Below, one piece after another: positions 36,242 through 44,018 of a stretch of DNA of 64,000 bases. The stretch lies in contig JALNZT010000015.1 in the NCBI GenBank assembly GCA_023229135.1, forward strand, positions 1 to 64,000. The letters run 5' to 3'. Each line of letters starts with the position of its first letter. The stretch's first letter is position 1. Position numbers and translations under genes: made by a program. The stretch comes from Bacteroidales bacterium. GTDB lineage: Bacteria; Bacteroidota; Bacteroidia; Bacteroidales; F082. The notes under the pieces are model-generated. The model was not told where the DNA came from, did no database searches, and saw only the letters and a list, made by a program, of their open reading frames with translations.

Positions 36242-37456
36242 ATGCGCCTGCTTTTTAGTATTTTTTTAATGCTCTTATTGGTTTCCTGCTCAACAGATGT
36301 TGAACAGTATTCTAACCTTGAGCCTCGCCAGATAATCCTGAAAACTATTGATTTGAAGCAAATTAAGCCTGACGAAATCGTAGGAACAGAAATTGACTCT
36401 TTATTTTTTATCAAAAACTTATCAGTACCCAAAGTGCATTATTTTGAAGAAAATATTGGACAGATGACTAACACATTTGCAAAGGCCTTACCGGTTAAAA
36501 CTGCTGCGGATACTAAGTTTCCAGAAAAAAACACCATCAGTCCTGAATTATATCAAAAGCTTTTGAATGACAATCAGTTAGACCGTTATTTGTTGATTAC
36601 TTTTGACAATGATATTTTTGCGGAAACAGATTACTATTACACCAATGGGTTTTCAATCGGATTGATACATCCCTGGTTTAATAACCGCTTGTTTTACAGG
36701 CTGATGCCAGGTTTAGGGCAGGTCCCTCTCAATCTTTACGGGATGCGGATTCAGCAGCAGATGTTCACGCCTTACAATCCGGAAGCAGTGGAGGTAATCC
36801 CCGACGACAGGCCTTTTGCCGGTGTTTTGTTGGCTGAGTTTTTTAAGCTCAGCAACCGGTCTGACAAAGGTCTGTTTCTACAAACAAGTTTCCGGCTTGG
36901 CGTAATCGGACCGGCATCTCTGGCAGGCGTCTTGCAAAGCAGCGCACACGAACTAAAACCCACAGGCTGGGATTACCAAATCGCCAACGACCTCTTAATC
37001 AATGTCGATATGAATTTGCAGAAAGCATTCAAAATCAATAAATATATTGAAATGGCAGGAGGAGTTGACGTAGGTTTAGGTACTTACAAAACATACATGG
37101 GAGCTTCAGCTCAGCTAAGAGCCGGGAATTTCCGCAGCTTTAGCAACAATATTTCTTCATCAACTATTGGATTAATCCCACGCTTCGATAAATCAATAAG
37201 CTATTGGTTTTTTCTGGAGCCGGCTTTCCATTTTGTGGCATACGATGCCACGCTAAATGGCGGAATGCTGAACAAAAGCAGCCCACACCGGTTTTCTTAT
37301 GATCAGATTCATCACCTAACAACACAATTTAATGCGGGTTTTTCTGTTTTTTATAGAAATACCGGCCTAAGCCTGCGATGGACGCGCATCAGCCCGGAAT
37401 TTATTGGTGGAAAAAAACACAATTGGGGAAACATCAGTTTAACACATAACTTTTAA
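36242..37456 (+). CDS. LpxR-like lipid A deacylase family lipoprotein
   Basis: A 404-residue protein. I chose ATG 36242 because it directly starts a lipoprotein signal (MRLLFSIFLMLLLVSC). Residues about 120-200 hold the LpxR/DUF2219 signature: TFDNDIFAETDYYYTNGFSIG, then PDDRPFAGVLLAEF, and beta-strand repeats to the terminal SLTHNF. LpxR of Salmonella is a 12-stranded outer membrane barrel that removes the 3'-acyloxyacyl group from lipid A. The N-terminal 100 residues and the lipid anchor are additions; whether it acts on lipid A here is inference. It is 3 bp before the DUF493 gene. Confidence 0.8.
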   Translation: MRLLFSIFLMLLLVSCSTDVEQYSNLEPRQIILKTIDLKQIKPDEIVGTEIDSLFFIKNLSVPKVHYFEENIGQMTNTFAKALPVKTAADTKFPEKNTISPELYQKLLNDNQLDRYLLITFDNDIFAETDYYYTNGFSIGLIHPWFNNRLFYRLMPGLGQVPLNLYGMRIQQQMFTPYNPEAVEVIPDDRPFAGVLLAEFFKLSNRSDKGLFLQTSFRLGVIGPASLAGVLQSSAHELKPTGWDYQIANDLLINVDMNLQKAFKINKYIEMAGGVDVGLGTYKTYMGASAQLRAGNFRSFSNNISSSTIGLIPRFDKSISYWFFLEPAFHFVAYDATLNGGMLNKSSPHRFSYDQIHHLTTQFNAGFSVFYRNTGLSLRWTRISPEFIGGKKHNWGNISLTHNF

Positions 37457-37459
37457 TAT

Positions 37460-37762
37460 ATGTCAAAAAAAGTAAATATTACAGACGGTTTACCAAATGG
37501 AAAGCAGGAAAAGATTGAGTTTCCGGTGAGTTACGAAATCAAAATTATTGTAACATTGGAGCGTTCTGTGATCATTATCAAAGATGATATAGAAAACCTG
37601 TTTCATCAAGTGAAAATACCTTATAAGTTTTTACATGGAAAAGACAGCAAGAAAGGTACTTACACGAGCCTTACCTATCAAATTACACTCCTAAATAAAC
37701 CACACATGGATGAGCTTTATAGTGGTTTAAACAAAATAGAAGATATAAAACTGGCCATCTGA
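37460..37762 (+). CDS. DUF493 (YbeD-like) protein
   Basis: A 100-residue protein with an ACT-like alpha/beta fold. It has FPVSYEIKIIVT near 22-33, KKGTYTSLTYQITL near 67-80 and a C-terminal YSGLNKIEDIKLAI, paralleling E. coli YbeD (KGNYHS and LYEELGKIDIVRMVL). It is an uncharacterised but widely conserved family, proposed to be regulatory. Its stop overlaps the crcB start by one base (TGATG). Confidence 0.7.
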   Translation: MSKKVNITDGLPNGKQEKIEFPVSYEIKIIVTLERSVIIIKDDIENLFHQVKIPYKFLHGKDSKKGTYTSLTYQITLLNKPHMDELYSGLNKIEDIKLAI

Positions 37763-38148
37763 TGCAAAACCTTGGAAATCAGTTATTATTGTTGGCTGCC
37801 GGCGGTAGTCTCGGTACTATTCTTAGGTTTTTAGTGTATCAAACTGCCGACAAATACCTAAACAAACACCTGCCCTGGGGTACGCTTTTGGTTAACCTTT
37901 TCGGTTCGTTGGCTATCGGACTTTTGTGGGGCTACATTGATAAATCTACCGTTTCTCCTGCCTTGCGGTTGTTTATTTTTGTGGGATTATTGGGCAGCTT
38001 TACTACTTTTTCGGCCTTTGCGTATGACAGTTTTTCTTTGCTTAATCAACAGGCTTTTAAGCTGTTCTTTATCAATTTGATACTGAACAATGTTTTAGGC
38101 ATACTGTTATGTGGTGGAGGCTATTATCTAACACGAAACTTGATTTAA
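37762..38148 (+). CDS. crcB: Fluoride channel CrcB/Fluc
   Basis: A 128-residue, four-helix inner membrane channel that works as a dual-topology dimer and expels fluoride. Family marks: GGSLGTILRFL (14-24), WGTLLVNLFGSL with Asn45, and GLLGSFTTFSAFAYD with the FTTFS phenylalanine stack at about 80-84. No fluoride riboswitch is seen upstream; it is translated in an operon with the LpxR-like and DUF493 genes. Confidence 0.92.
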   Translation: MQNLGNQLLLLAAGGSLGTILRFLVYQTADKYLNKHLPWGTLLVNLFGSLAIGLLWGYIDKSTVSPALRLFIFVGLLGSFTTFSAFAYDSFSLLNQQAFKLFFINLILNNVLGILLCGGGYYLTRNLI

Positions 38149-38150
38149 CT

Positions 38151-38720
38151 ATGCACGAACTGGAACCTTTTTATAATTGGCGTCACCATTATATTGCCGC
38201 TGAGGATTTTAATTCTCCTTTTCACGGTCAAACCTATAGCGAGACTAATTGCACTCATGCTGTCTACAACTATCTTATTCATCCCCAGTGGGATGAGTTT
38301 GGATCTGCCACACTTTACCTGAAAGTACTACAAGCCGATTACAAGCTACGATATGCTGTGATTGAGTTAATTGGCGAATGGAACGACTTGCTCTATAACG
38401 ACATCATGTTTTTGTACCGCAATGTGATTGAAGATATGATTGACAAAGGAATAATCCATTTTATTTTGATTGGCGAAAACATCCTGAATTTTCATGTCGA
38501 TAGCGATGATTATTACCAGGAATGGTTTGACAATATTGACGATGGCTGGATTGTTTGCTTAAATTTCAGAGACCACGTCGTGAATGAATTTGTCGAGGGT
38601 CATTTAGATTATTACTTGGGATTTGGTGGTAAATTCGATGAATTTAATTGGAGGGCTTTAGAGCCAGATGAATTATTCAAATCCATCAATGCATTAATGA
38701 TGAGACGTTTAACACCGTAA
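38151..38720 (+). CDS. Conserved-looking hypothetical protein
   Basis: A 189-residue acidic soluble protein. The start at 38151 (MHELEPFYNWRHHYIAAEDFN) fits the operon, 2 bp after crcB; an in-frame ATG at 38109 would overlap crcB. It contains many aromatic and acidic residues (DDYYQEWFDNIDDGWIVCLNF, EGHLDYYLGFGGKFDEFNWRALEP), no signal peptide and no membrane helix. I do not recognise the family. Its neighbours are the fluoride channel and acylphosphatase, so it is likely a small housekeeping protein. Confidence 0.7.
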   Translation: MHELEPFYNWRHHYIAAEDFNSPFHGQTYSETNCTHAVYNYLIHPQWDEFGSATLYLKVLQADYKLRYAVIELIGEWNDLLYNDIMFLYRNVIEDMIDKGIIHFILIGENILNFHVDSDDYYQEWFDNIDDGWIVCLNFRDHVVNEFVEGHLDYYLGFGGKFDEFNWRALEPDELFKSINALMMRRLTP

Positions 38721-38726
38721 AACCAA

Positions 38727-38996
38727 ATGATCAAAGCGGTAAGTATAGAGGTTTTTGGACGAGTGCAGGGTGTTGGTTTCCGGTATTATGCTCAAAAAAA
38801 AGCGCAGGAATTACAGCTCAACGGATTCGTAAAAAATACGCCCCGTGGCAGTGTTATTATTGAAGCAGAAGGTGACGAAGCCGCGCTCGATGAGTTTATA
38901 TTATGGTGTCATAAAGGTCCTTCGTGGGCGCGTGTGCAAAAGGTGAAATATTATAGTATGCCTCCGTATAATTATTTGAAATTTGAGATCAAGTAA
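38727..38996 (+). CDS. acyP: Acylphosphatase
   Basis: An 89-residue enzyme that hydrolyses acyl phosphates. The catalytic residues Arg19 (in GRVQGVGFRYY) and Asn37 (in GFVKNTPRG) are in place, with the usual ferredoxin-like fold length. It ends the plus-strand operon starting at the LpxR-like gene. Immediately after it comes a decayed mnmD 3' fragment on the other strand. Confidence 0.93.
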   Translation: MIKAVSIEVFGRVQGVGFRYYAQKKAQELQLNGFVKNTPRGSVIIEAEGDEAALDEFILWCHKGPSWARVQKVKYYSMPPYNYLKFEIK

Positions 38997-39009
38997 TTAG
39001 TTGTTTACA

Positions 39010-39100
39010 ACTTCAATGCCCTGATAACATGTCTTTTGCCAGGAGGTCCGGGAAGGCGTGAGCTGTAAAACCTACTGATCTTTAGGTGTTTTTTAGACTA
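39010..39100 (-). pseudogene. Decayed 3' end of mnmD (second copy)
   Basis: About 85 bp that align with the 3' end of mnmD at 43321-43406. Read on the minus strand, the frame RLPGPPGKRHVIRALKL* matches the mnmD ending RLPGPPGKRHVIRAFR*; further upstream the match continues in shifted frames with a stop, so it is not coding. The plus-strand GCCCTGATAACATGTCTTTT is identical in both copies. It lies on the far side of the TonB/GLPGLI/peptide cassette, as a direct repeat with the true gene end. Confidence 0.75.
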
Positions 39101-39131
39101 TTATACTTGTCTCTATTTGATTAGTCGAACT

Positions 39132-41756
39132 TCAAAAAGTAAAATTTATTGAAATAAGGAAGCGGCTTGGGTTCAATTCGTATGTCGATTCCAGTATTGA
39201 GTTTGTGAAAGCCTGATAGGTAGTATAGTTTTTTGTGTTAAGAATATTCAAGTATTTCATTTCTAAATCAATTTTGCGTTTGCTAAAGGTATATCGATAT
39301 ACAATATCCAGAAAATAGTCCTGCTTTCCTTTGTATTCGTGATAATCAACAGCCAAACTCAACATTTGATTCGATCTTGGATACACAAATAGGTTCACCT
39401 TTTGAGTTAACATTTTCGTGTTAACATCTTGATTATCTGCTATTACATTTTCAAAATATTGTAAATTCAAACCATAATCAATGTTGAACCAATTTTTAAA
39501 GTGGTATAAAACATGAGGACTAAATTGATAAAAGCGATTGATGCTTTTAAAGATTTCAGTATTCATCAAAACCATTCCTTCCTGTTGGCTTGCACCCAAG
39601 CGTAAACTAAATGTCGAGCGTATAGCTGAATAATATTTACTTGTATTTGCTTGAAAACTGAAATATTGCCCCTGATTTGGATATTCTATTGCCTTAATTA
39701 CTGAAGCTCCAAACTCATTAATTATGCTGTTATAGAGTAGGTTGCTTCGAAATTTGACGTATAAGAAACTCGATGAATGGAAGAAAGATGTAATCGCGTT
39801 AGAATACTTCAATTGAACGCCTAAATTGTTTTTTGAATTGATAGCTATAGGTGCATTATTTTGACTTAAATTTCGATATGTTCTGAGGAGAAAACCATAA
39901 TAAACTCCATCTAAATCTCCAAATCTGTTTGAATAGCTCCATGAAGCTGAGGTTTCCCAAAAGCCTTTCAATTTGTAATTGACAAAAAGACGAGGTTTTA
40001 AAAAAGCACGGTTTAAGTGCTGACCTAGATTATTAATTTGATCATCGATTGTCAAGGTTTGATATATAAGCGGTAAATTAAAATTGATGGTAAGTGCTTT
40101 TTTTCGGTATTGTATTTCAGTTTGCAAATAGGCTTGTGAATTAAAGATATTTTGATCATTTTCAAAACTTGAGGATACTTGAAAGTCATCAACCCGTATT
40201 ATCGATTTCAGTGTTTGTTGTCTTATTATAAAACCAGCCTTTGGACTAATAACAATACCTTTAAATGTGTAAACCACTCCGATAGAATTTTCCGTAAAAA
40301 ACCTGTTCAATTCAATGGATTGAAGGCTGTTTTCGTAAGCAATTTCATTATTTAAGATATTGGGGAAAACCCCGGGATTGATTTGAAGTTGATTCGGGTT
40401 TTCGTCATAAGAAATATATGACCTAATCTCAATGAGCTTTTTGCCAAGAGGATAAATTGAGTGCAAATCATTTGAAATACTTTTCGCTGGTGATTTTAGT
40501 TCTTGAGAGATTTGTTCACTATTATTGATCAACAACCCAAAACTTCTATTCCAGTTTGATTTAAAACTTAGTTTATTATCCAAAAAATTCGACTTCACAT
40601 TTCTGCTTAATGTAAAAACAGCTTGCAAATAGTTACTAGTGTACTCATTATTAAAGTTTTCGTTAAAAGTAACCGTGTCTTTAGGTGTAAATATCGTATG
40701 TGAAGCAGTTGCTCGCTCTTGTTGAAAATCAGTAATAAAGTGTAAATTTGAACGCAGCTGCAAATTGTTGTTCAACTTTGTGAGTGCATTGAGATTCAAT
40801 AAATGGATATTATTGTTCAGGTATCGTGTAGGGTCAAAATCATTAGGAGGATTCAATGTTTGAATATTTAACAATTCAGGTGTTTCGTTCGGATGATTCA
40901 GGCTTTTTCGGAACTCATCAGGCAAGTGACTTGTAAGTTGTGATGATGCGTCTTTCCCAATATTATTTGTTTGATAGGATGCAACAAATTGAAACTTACG
41001 TGTAAAGGTCATTGGTGTAATATTTACATCCCATAAAAAGGGCGTGAATCCTGTCCCTACACTTGCTTTTCCGGTGGTGGTAACATCCTGATTTAATTTT
41101 AAATTCAGTGATGCCTGTTGTGAAGCTACTTTTTCTTCAAGGATTCGAACAGGTTGATGATTTTCATATACTTCAATTGTGGCCACCGATTGATGCGGTA
41201 AATTATTGCTTACCATCGTATAACGCCCATCCATCAAATCGAGACCTTCGATATAAAATTTCTGTATTGGTAGTCCCTGATAAAGTATTTGACCGTTTGT
41301 TTCAACTTCAATTCCCGGCATTCTGCGCAAAACTTCAGCAATTGATCGGTCATTTTTTGCTGTAAATGCATCTACCAAAAAGCTCAAAGTATCTCCTCTA
41401 CGTAAGATTGGAGAAGCCCTTAAAGTAAATGTTTCTAGGGTCTTTTCGTCAACTTCTAAAACAAAAGGTATTTCCTGTGTGTGATTGGCGATTTCTTGCG
41501 TTTCCTTTTTGTAATGTATGGCACTGGTTTCTATGCGCAAACTGTCTGCACTAGTGGTTAGTTCAATTGAAAACTGCCCATCCAAGTCGGAAACTCCAAA
41601 ACCAATAACAACTGATTCATCCAATTCATAAATCAGAATATTGATATATGGTATGGATTCTTCATGGCTGTTTATAATTTTCCCGCTCAGTATAATTTGA
41701 CCGAAAATGTTATTTAATAAAAAATAAAAAACGAAAAATAGAAAGAATGATCTCAT
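39132..41756 (-). CDS. TonB-dependent receptor-like outer membrane protein
   Basis: An 874-residue protein. A signal peptide (1-19, ending NIFGQ) is followed by a carboxypeptidase-regulatory-like beta-sandwich domain (about 20-110, LSGKIINSHEESIPYINILI), a plug-like region (about 130-225, IAEVLRRMPGIEVETNGQIL, FYIEGLDLMDGRY), and a long beta-barrel with alternating aromatic strands ending in RFLISINFTF. It resembles the receptors found next to GLPGLI proteins in Bacteroidota. The ligand is unknown, and a short peptide or a peptide product of the adjacent gene is one option. It is 11 bp downstream of the GLPGLI gene, same strand. Confidence 0.85.
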   Translation of the reverse strand: MRSFFLFFVFYFLLNNIFGQIILSGKIINSHEESIPYINILIYELDESVVIGFGVSDLDGQFSIELTTSADSLRIETSAIHYKKETQEIANHTQEIPFVLEVDEKTLETFTLRASPILRRGDTLSFLVDAFTAKNDRSIAEVLRRMPGIEVETNGQILYQGLPIQKFYIEGLDLMDGRYTMVSNNLPHQSVATIEVYENHQPVRILEEKVASQQASLNLKLNQDVTTTGKASVGTGFTPFLWDVNITPMTFTRKFQFVASYQTNNIGKDASSQLTSHLPDEFRKSLNHPNETPELLNIQTLNPPNDFDPTRYLNNNIHLLNLNALTKLNNNLQLRSNLHFITDFQQERATASHTIFTPKDTVTFNENFNNEYTSNYLQAVFTLSRNVKSNFLDNKLSFKSNWNRSFGLLINNSEQISQELKSPAKSISNDLHSIYPLGKKLIEIRSYISYDENPNQLQINPGVFPNILNNEIAYENSLQSIELNRFFTENSIGVVYTFKGIVISPKAGFIIRQQTLKSIIRVDDFQVSSSFENDQNIFNSQAYLQTEIQYRKKALTINFNLPLIYQTLTIDDQINNLGQHLNRAFLKPRLFVNYKLKGFWETSASWSYSNRFGDLDGVYYGFLLRTYRNLSQNNAPIAINSKNNLGVQLKYSNAITSFFHSSSFLYVKFRSNLLYNSIINEFGASVIKAIEYPNQGQYFSFQANTSKYYSAIRSTFSLRLGASQQEGMVLMNTEIFKSINRFYQFSPHVLYHFKNWFNIDYGLNLQYFENVIADNQDVNTKMLTQKVNLFVYPRSNQMLSLAVDYHEYKGKQDYFLDIVYRYTFSKRKIDLEMKYLNILNTKNYTTYQAFTNSILESTYELNPSRFLISINFTF

Positions 41757-41767
41757 TCATTCACTAA

Positions 41768-42616
41768 TTATTTCCTACTTAATTCAATAGGATTGTTACG
41801 TTGCTGCATCAATTTGGCAACCTTCTGCTGTACCTCGCTATTGAGACCGGCTGTTTTTGCATGGGTAATTATGTTGTCGCGCATGGCATCCTTTGCCCTG
41901 AAATACTCTTTTTTTGAACACTCAATATAATCTAATTCCGGAAATTCTATAAAAAGATCATATCCTGGTTTCTTAATGGATATTAACTCGAATGCGTAAT
42001 GCAAGCGCGTGTCGTAAATCTTAACAATTAGCCCGGGTAAACCATTGAATTTATAGGGTCCGTCGTTATACGGTATCTCAGTACTAAACCAGGCAACCCA
42101 TTTTCTACCTCCAAATTCGGTAGTGGCTTTTTGGGCATTATAGCCGGAAATAGTTGCAGTTTCATCGAGCAATTCCCATTTGAATAGGCCAAGATCCTCC
42201 TCAAATTTAAACATACCACTTCCTAAAACATTATCAATAAATGTTTCTTTGCCTTTCGGAAAGTTTTTGAAAATCTCATAGCGCAACCTTACTACGGGTA
42301 AAGGATTTGATTTGTCAGAAGCTATTCTTTGAAAATCTTCTTGTGAAGTAGCCGTGCGTGCCATGCTATCGCCTATAAAATAATTATAACTTACAAATCT
42401 GCTTACCGTTGGGCCAATAAAGAGCAGCATATCCTCTTGCCGTTTAAAGTTTTGATACATAGAATCTTCCTGAAATTCCAAAGAATAGGTCACGATATGT
42501 TCAACTAATTCAATGTTTTCTTTAGGAAAATGAAATACGGTCTGGGCAAATGAGGGTGAAAATATTACAGATAGAAACAGGAAACCTATATAACGAACGA
42601 GTATTAATTTGTTCAT
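41768..42616 (-). CDS. GLPGLI family secreted protein
   Basis: A 282-residue protein (start MNKLILVRYIGFLFLS; an ATG four codons earlier at 42628 is possible). It has a signal peptide (ending SPSFAQ), the family-defining sequence YKFNGLPGLIVKIYD near 205-220, preceded by GRKWVAWFSTEIPYNDGPY. GLPGLI proteins are a Bacteroidota family of unknown function that are often paralogous and paired with TonB-type receptors. Here the receptor follows it directly and a small secreted peptide gene precedes it. Confidence 0.88.
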   Translation of the reverse strand: MNKLILVRYIGFLFLSVIFSPSFAQTVFHFPKENIELVEHIVTYSLEFQEDSMYQNFKRQEDMLLFIGPTVSRFVSYNYFIGDSMARTATSQEDFQRIASDKSNPLPVVRLRYEIFKNFPKGKETFIDNVLGSGMFKFEEDLGLFKWELLDETATISGYNAQKATTEFGGRKWVAWFSTEIPYNDGPYKFNGLPGLIVKIYDTRLHYAFELISIKKPGYDLFIEFPELDYIECSKKEYFRAKDAMRDNIITHAKTAGLNSEVQQKVAKLMQQRNNPIELSRK

Positions 42617-42647
42617 GAAATTACACATCTTGTTCTATTTAAAAAGT

Positions 42648-42714
42648 CTTTGAAAAAGAAAAAAAATGCAACTAACAAACGGACAGATAAAATACCACCG
42701 TCCATTTGTTAGTT
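42648..42714 (-). terminator. Intrinsic terminator after the small peptide gene
   Basis: Arms at 42670-42684 and 42700-42714 (AACTAACAAACGGAC on plus) form a 15-bp stem with one mismatch and a 15-nt loop. On the minus strand it is followed by a T-rich tract (GCATTTTTTTTCTTTTT, 42654-42670). It lies between the peptide gene and the GLPGLI gene, so readthrough would set a high peptide to receptor ratio. Confidence 0.75.
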
Positions 42715-42728
42715 AATTGATGTAAACT

Positions 42729-42926
42729 TTAACTAATTTGTACATCACATAATATATCTGCCCATGCCCACCAGTCTCCAGCTCCGCAATAGAAAACAGT
42801 ATGTTCTGAACCATCAGGGCAAGTCATAACTCCAGTATGACATGGTTGCTCAGCTGCATCTGCAATTTTGGGTGATGCGAAAATAAACATGCCCAATACA
42901 GCTAGAAAAATAAATCCTTTTTTCAT
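42729..42926 (-). CDS. Small secreted four-cysteine peptide
   Basis: A 65-residue peptide. I chose the ATG at 42926 because it begins a classic signal peptide (MKKGFIFLAVLGMFIFA, cleavage near ADA/AEQ at 24-25); longer in-frame starts up to 43058 would bury it. The mature part of about 41 residues has four cysteines, Cys29, Cys36, Cys47 and Cys60, in CHTGVMTCPDG, FYCGAGDWWAWAD and ILCDVQ. I do not recognise a family. It is first in a minus-strand cassette with GLPGLI and a TonB receptor, separated from them by a terminator, as precursor peptide genes often are. Confidence 0.7.
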   Translation of the reverse strand: MKKGFIFLAVLGMFIFASPKIADAAEQPCHTGVMTCPDGSEHTVFYCGAGDWWAWADILCDVQIS

Positions 42927-43316
42927 GTTTTTTAATTTTGTAATAAATATTAAAATTTTAAATATTGTGCAAGTTATTAGTATTAAATTCATAAAAAGCC
43001 ACTTCACGCCAACCTGCATTTCGGAAGTGGCAAAGTTTATCAAATTTATTCTTCCCAATTTTAAAAATATATTTGGTATCGCAATAAGGTTGATATTTTG
43101 TGTAAAAAAGCAAGTTTAGGGAAAGTGAGTAATAATAACTCACTAACAAGAAACCCTTAACTGAAATATTGAAGTCCATTCTACTATTATTATCTTTAGC
43201 AATCTGTCTGAGGAATCCGCTAGGCATTTGTCTTGTTATTTTAATAGTACAATATTAATAAAATTTTTGTTATAAAGTATGAAATTAAAAAAAAATATAG
43301 AGAAACTACAATTATT
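42927..43316. other. 390-bp spacer between the peptide gene and mnmD
   Basis: It presumably holds the promoter for the peptide gene, but I see no exact TAnnTTTG on the minus strand. A hairpin is present at 42998-43031 (GCCACTTC with GAAGTGGC, 18-nt loop). AT-rich throughout. An 89-codon minus frame (42958-43227) has no family character and I do not call it. Confidence 0.45.
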
Positions 43317-44018
43317 TTAGCGAAACGCCCTGATAACATGTCTTTTTCCGGGCGGACCGGGAAGACGTTTTACTGAAAATCCGACTGACCTTAAAGCGTT
43401 TTTTACAACACCACGCGCACTGTAAGTCACCAAAACTCCACCGCTTTTCAGGCTACGAAAAAGTCTTGAAAAAATTTCCTCCGTCCAAAGTTCCGGCTGC
43501 ACATTTGGGCTAAAAGCATCAAAATAGATGACATCAAAACGGTCAGTCTTTACATCAAATTGGCGCAAATCCTGATGAATTTTAGTAAGCTTGAAATATT
43601 CATCAAGCTGCACAGGCTTTCCCCATTCCGAAAGGTGCAAGGCCATAAATTCTTGTTTATCAAGCTGTTTTTCAACGCTTGCGGTATAAGTCAGTTTTTC
43701 TGCCAGCGCAATATCCAACGGAAAAGCCTCCAAGGCGGTATAATCAATTTTCTGTTTCCATTCAATTGATTTCAAGAGGCTTAGCCAGGTATTCAGGCCT
43801 GTGCCAAAGCCAATTTCGAGCACGGCAATTCCTTGTGAGTCGTTTTTGGTTTTAAAAAATTCCAAGCCGTTGTTGATAAACACCAATTGCGATTCAGTAA
43901 TTGCGCCATTAATAGAATGAAATGTTTCTCCCGTCCTACCGTCCGAAATACTTGGGCTACCATCGGCTGTGGTTACGAGTTTCCTGTTTGTAATATTTTG
44001 ATTTTCTGTAGTTTTCAT
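43317..44018 (-). CDS. mnmD: tRNA U34 methyltransferase MnmD
   Basis: A 233-residue SAM-dependent methyltransferase equal to the MTase half of E. coli MnmC, converting 5-aminomethyl-2-thiouridine at the tRNA wobble position. The SAM motif LEIGFGTGLNTWL lies near 66-78, the family marker YFDAFSPNVQPELWT at about 168-182, and the C-terminal RLPGPPGKRHVIRA. The FAD oxidase half of MnmC is absent, as in MnmD-type proteins. Its start overlaps the upstream lipoprotein stop by 4 bp. A decayed copy of its 3' end is found at 39010-39100. Confidence 0.9.
   Translation of the reverse strand: MKTTENQNITNRKLVTTADGSPSISDGRTGETFHSINGAITESQLVFINNGLEFFKTKNDSQGIAVLEIGFGTGLNTWLSLLKSIEWKQKIDYTALEAFPLDIALAEKLTYTASVEKQLDKQEFMALHLSEWGKPVQLDEYFKLTKIHQDLRQFDVKTDRFDVIYFDAFSPNVQPELWTEEIFSRLFRSLKSGGVLVTYSARGVVKNALRSVGFSVKRLPGPPGKRHVIRAFR

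Noticed and set aside
42958..43227. 89-codon minus frame upstream of the peptide gene
   Set aside because: Contains hairpin sequence and no family character; more likely the peptide leader/promoter region.
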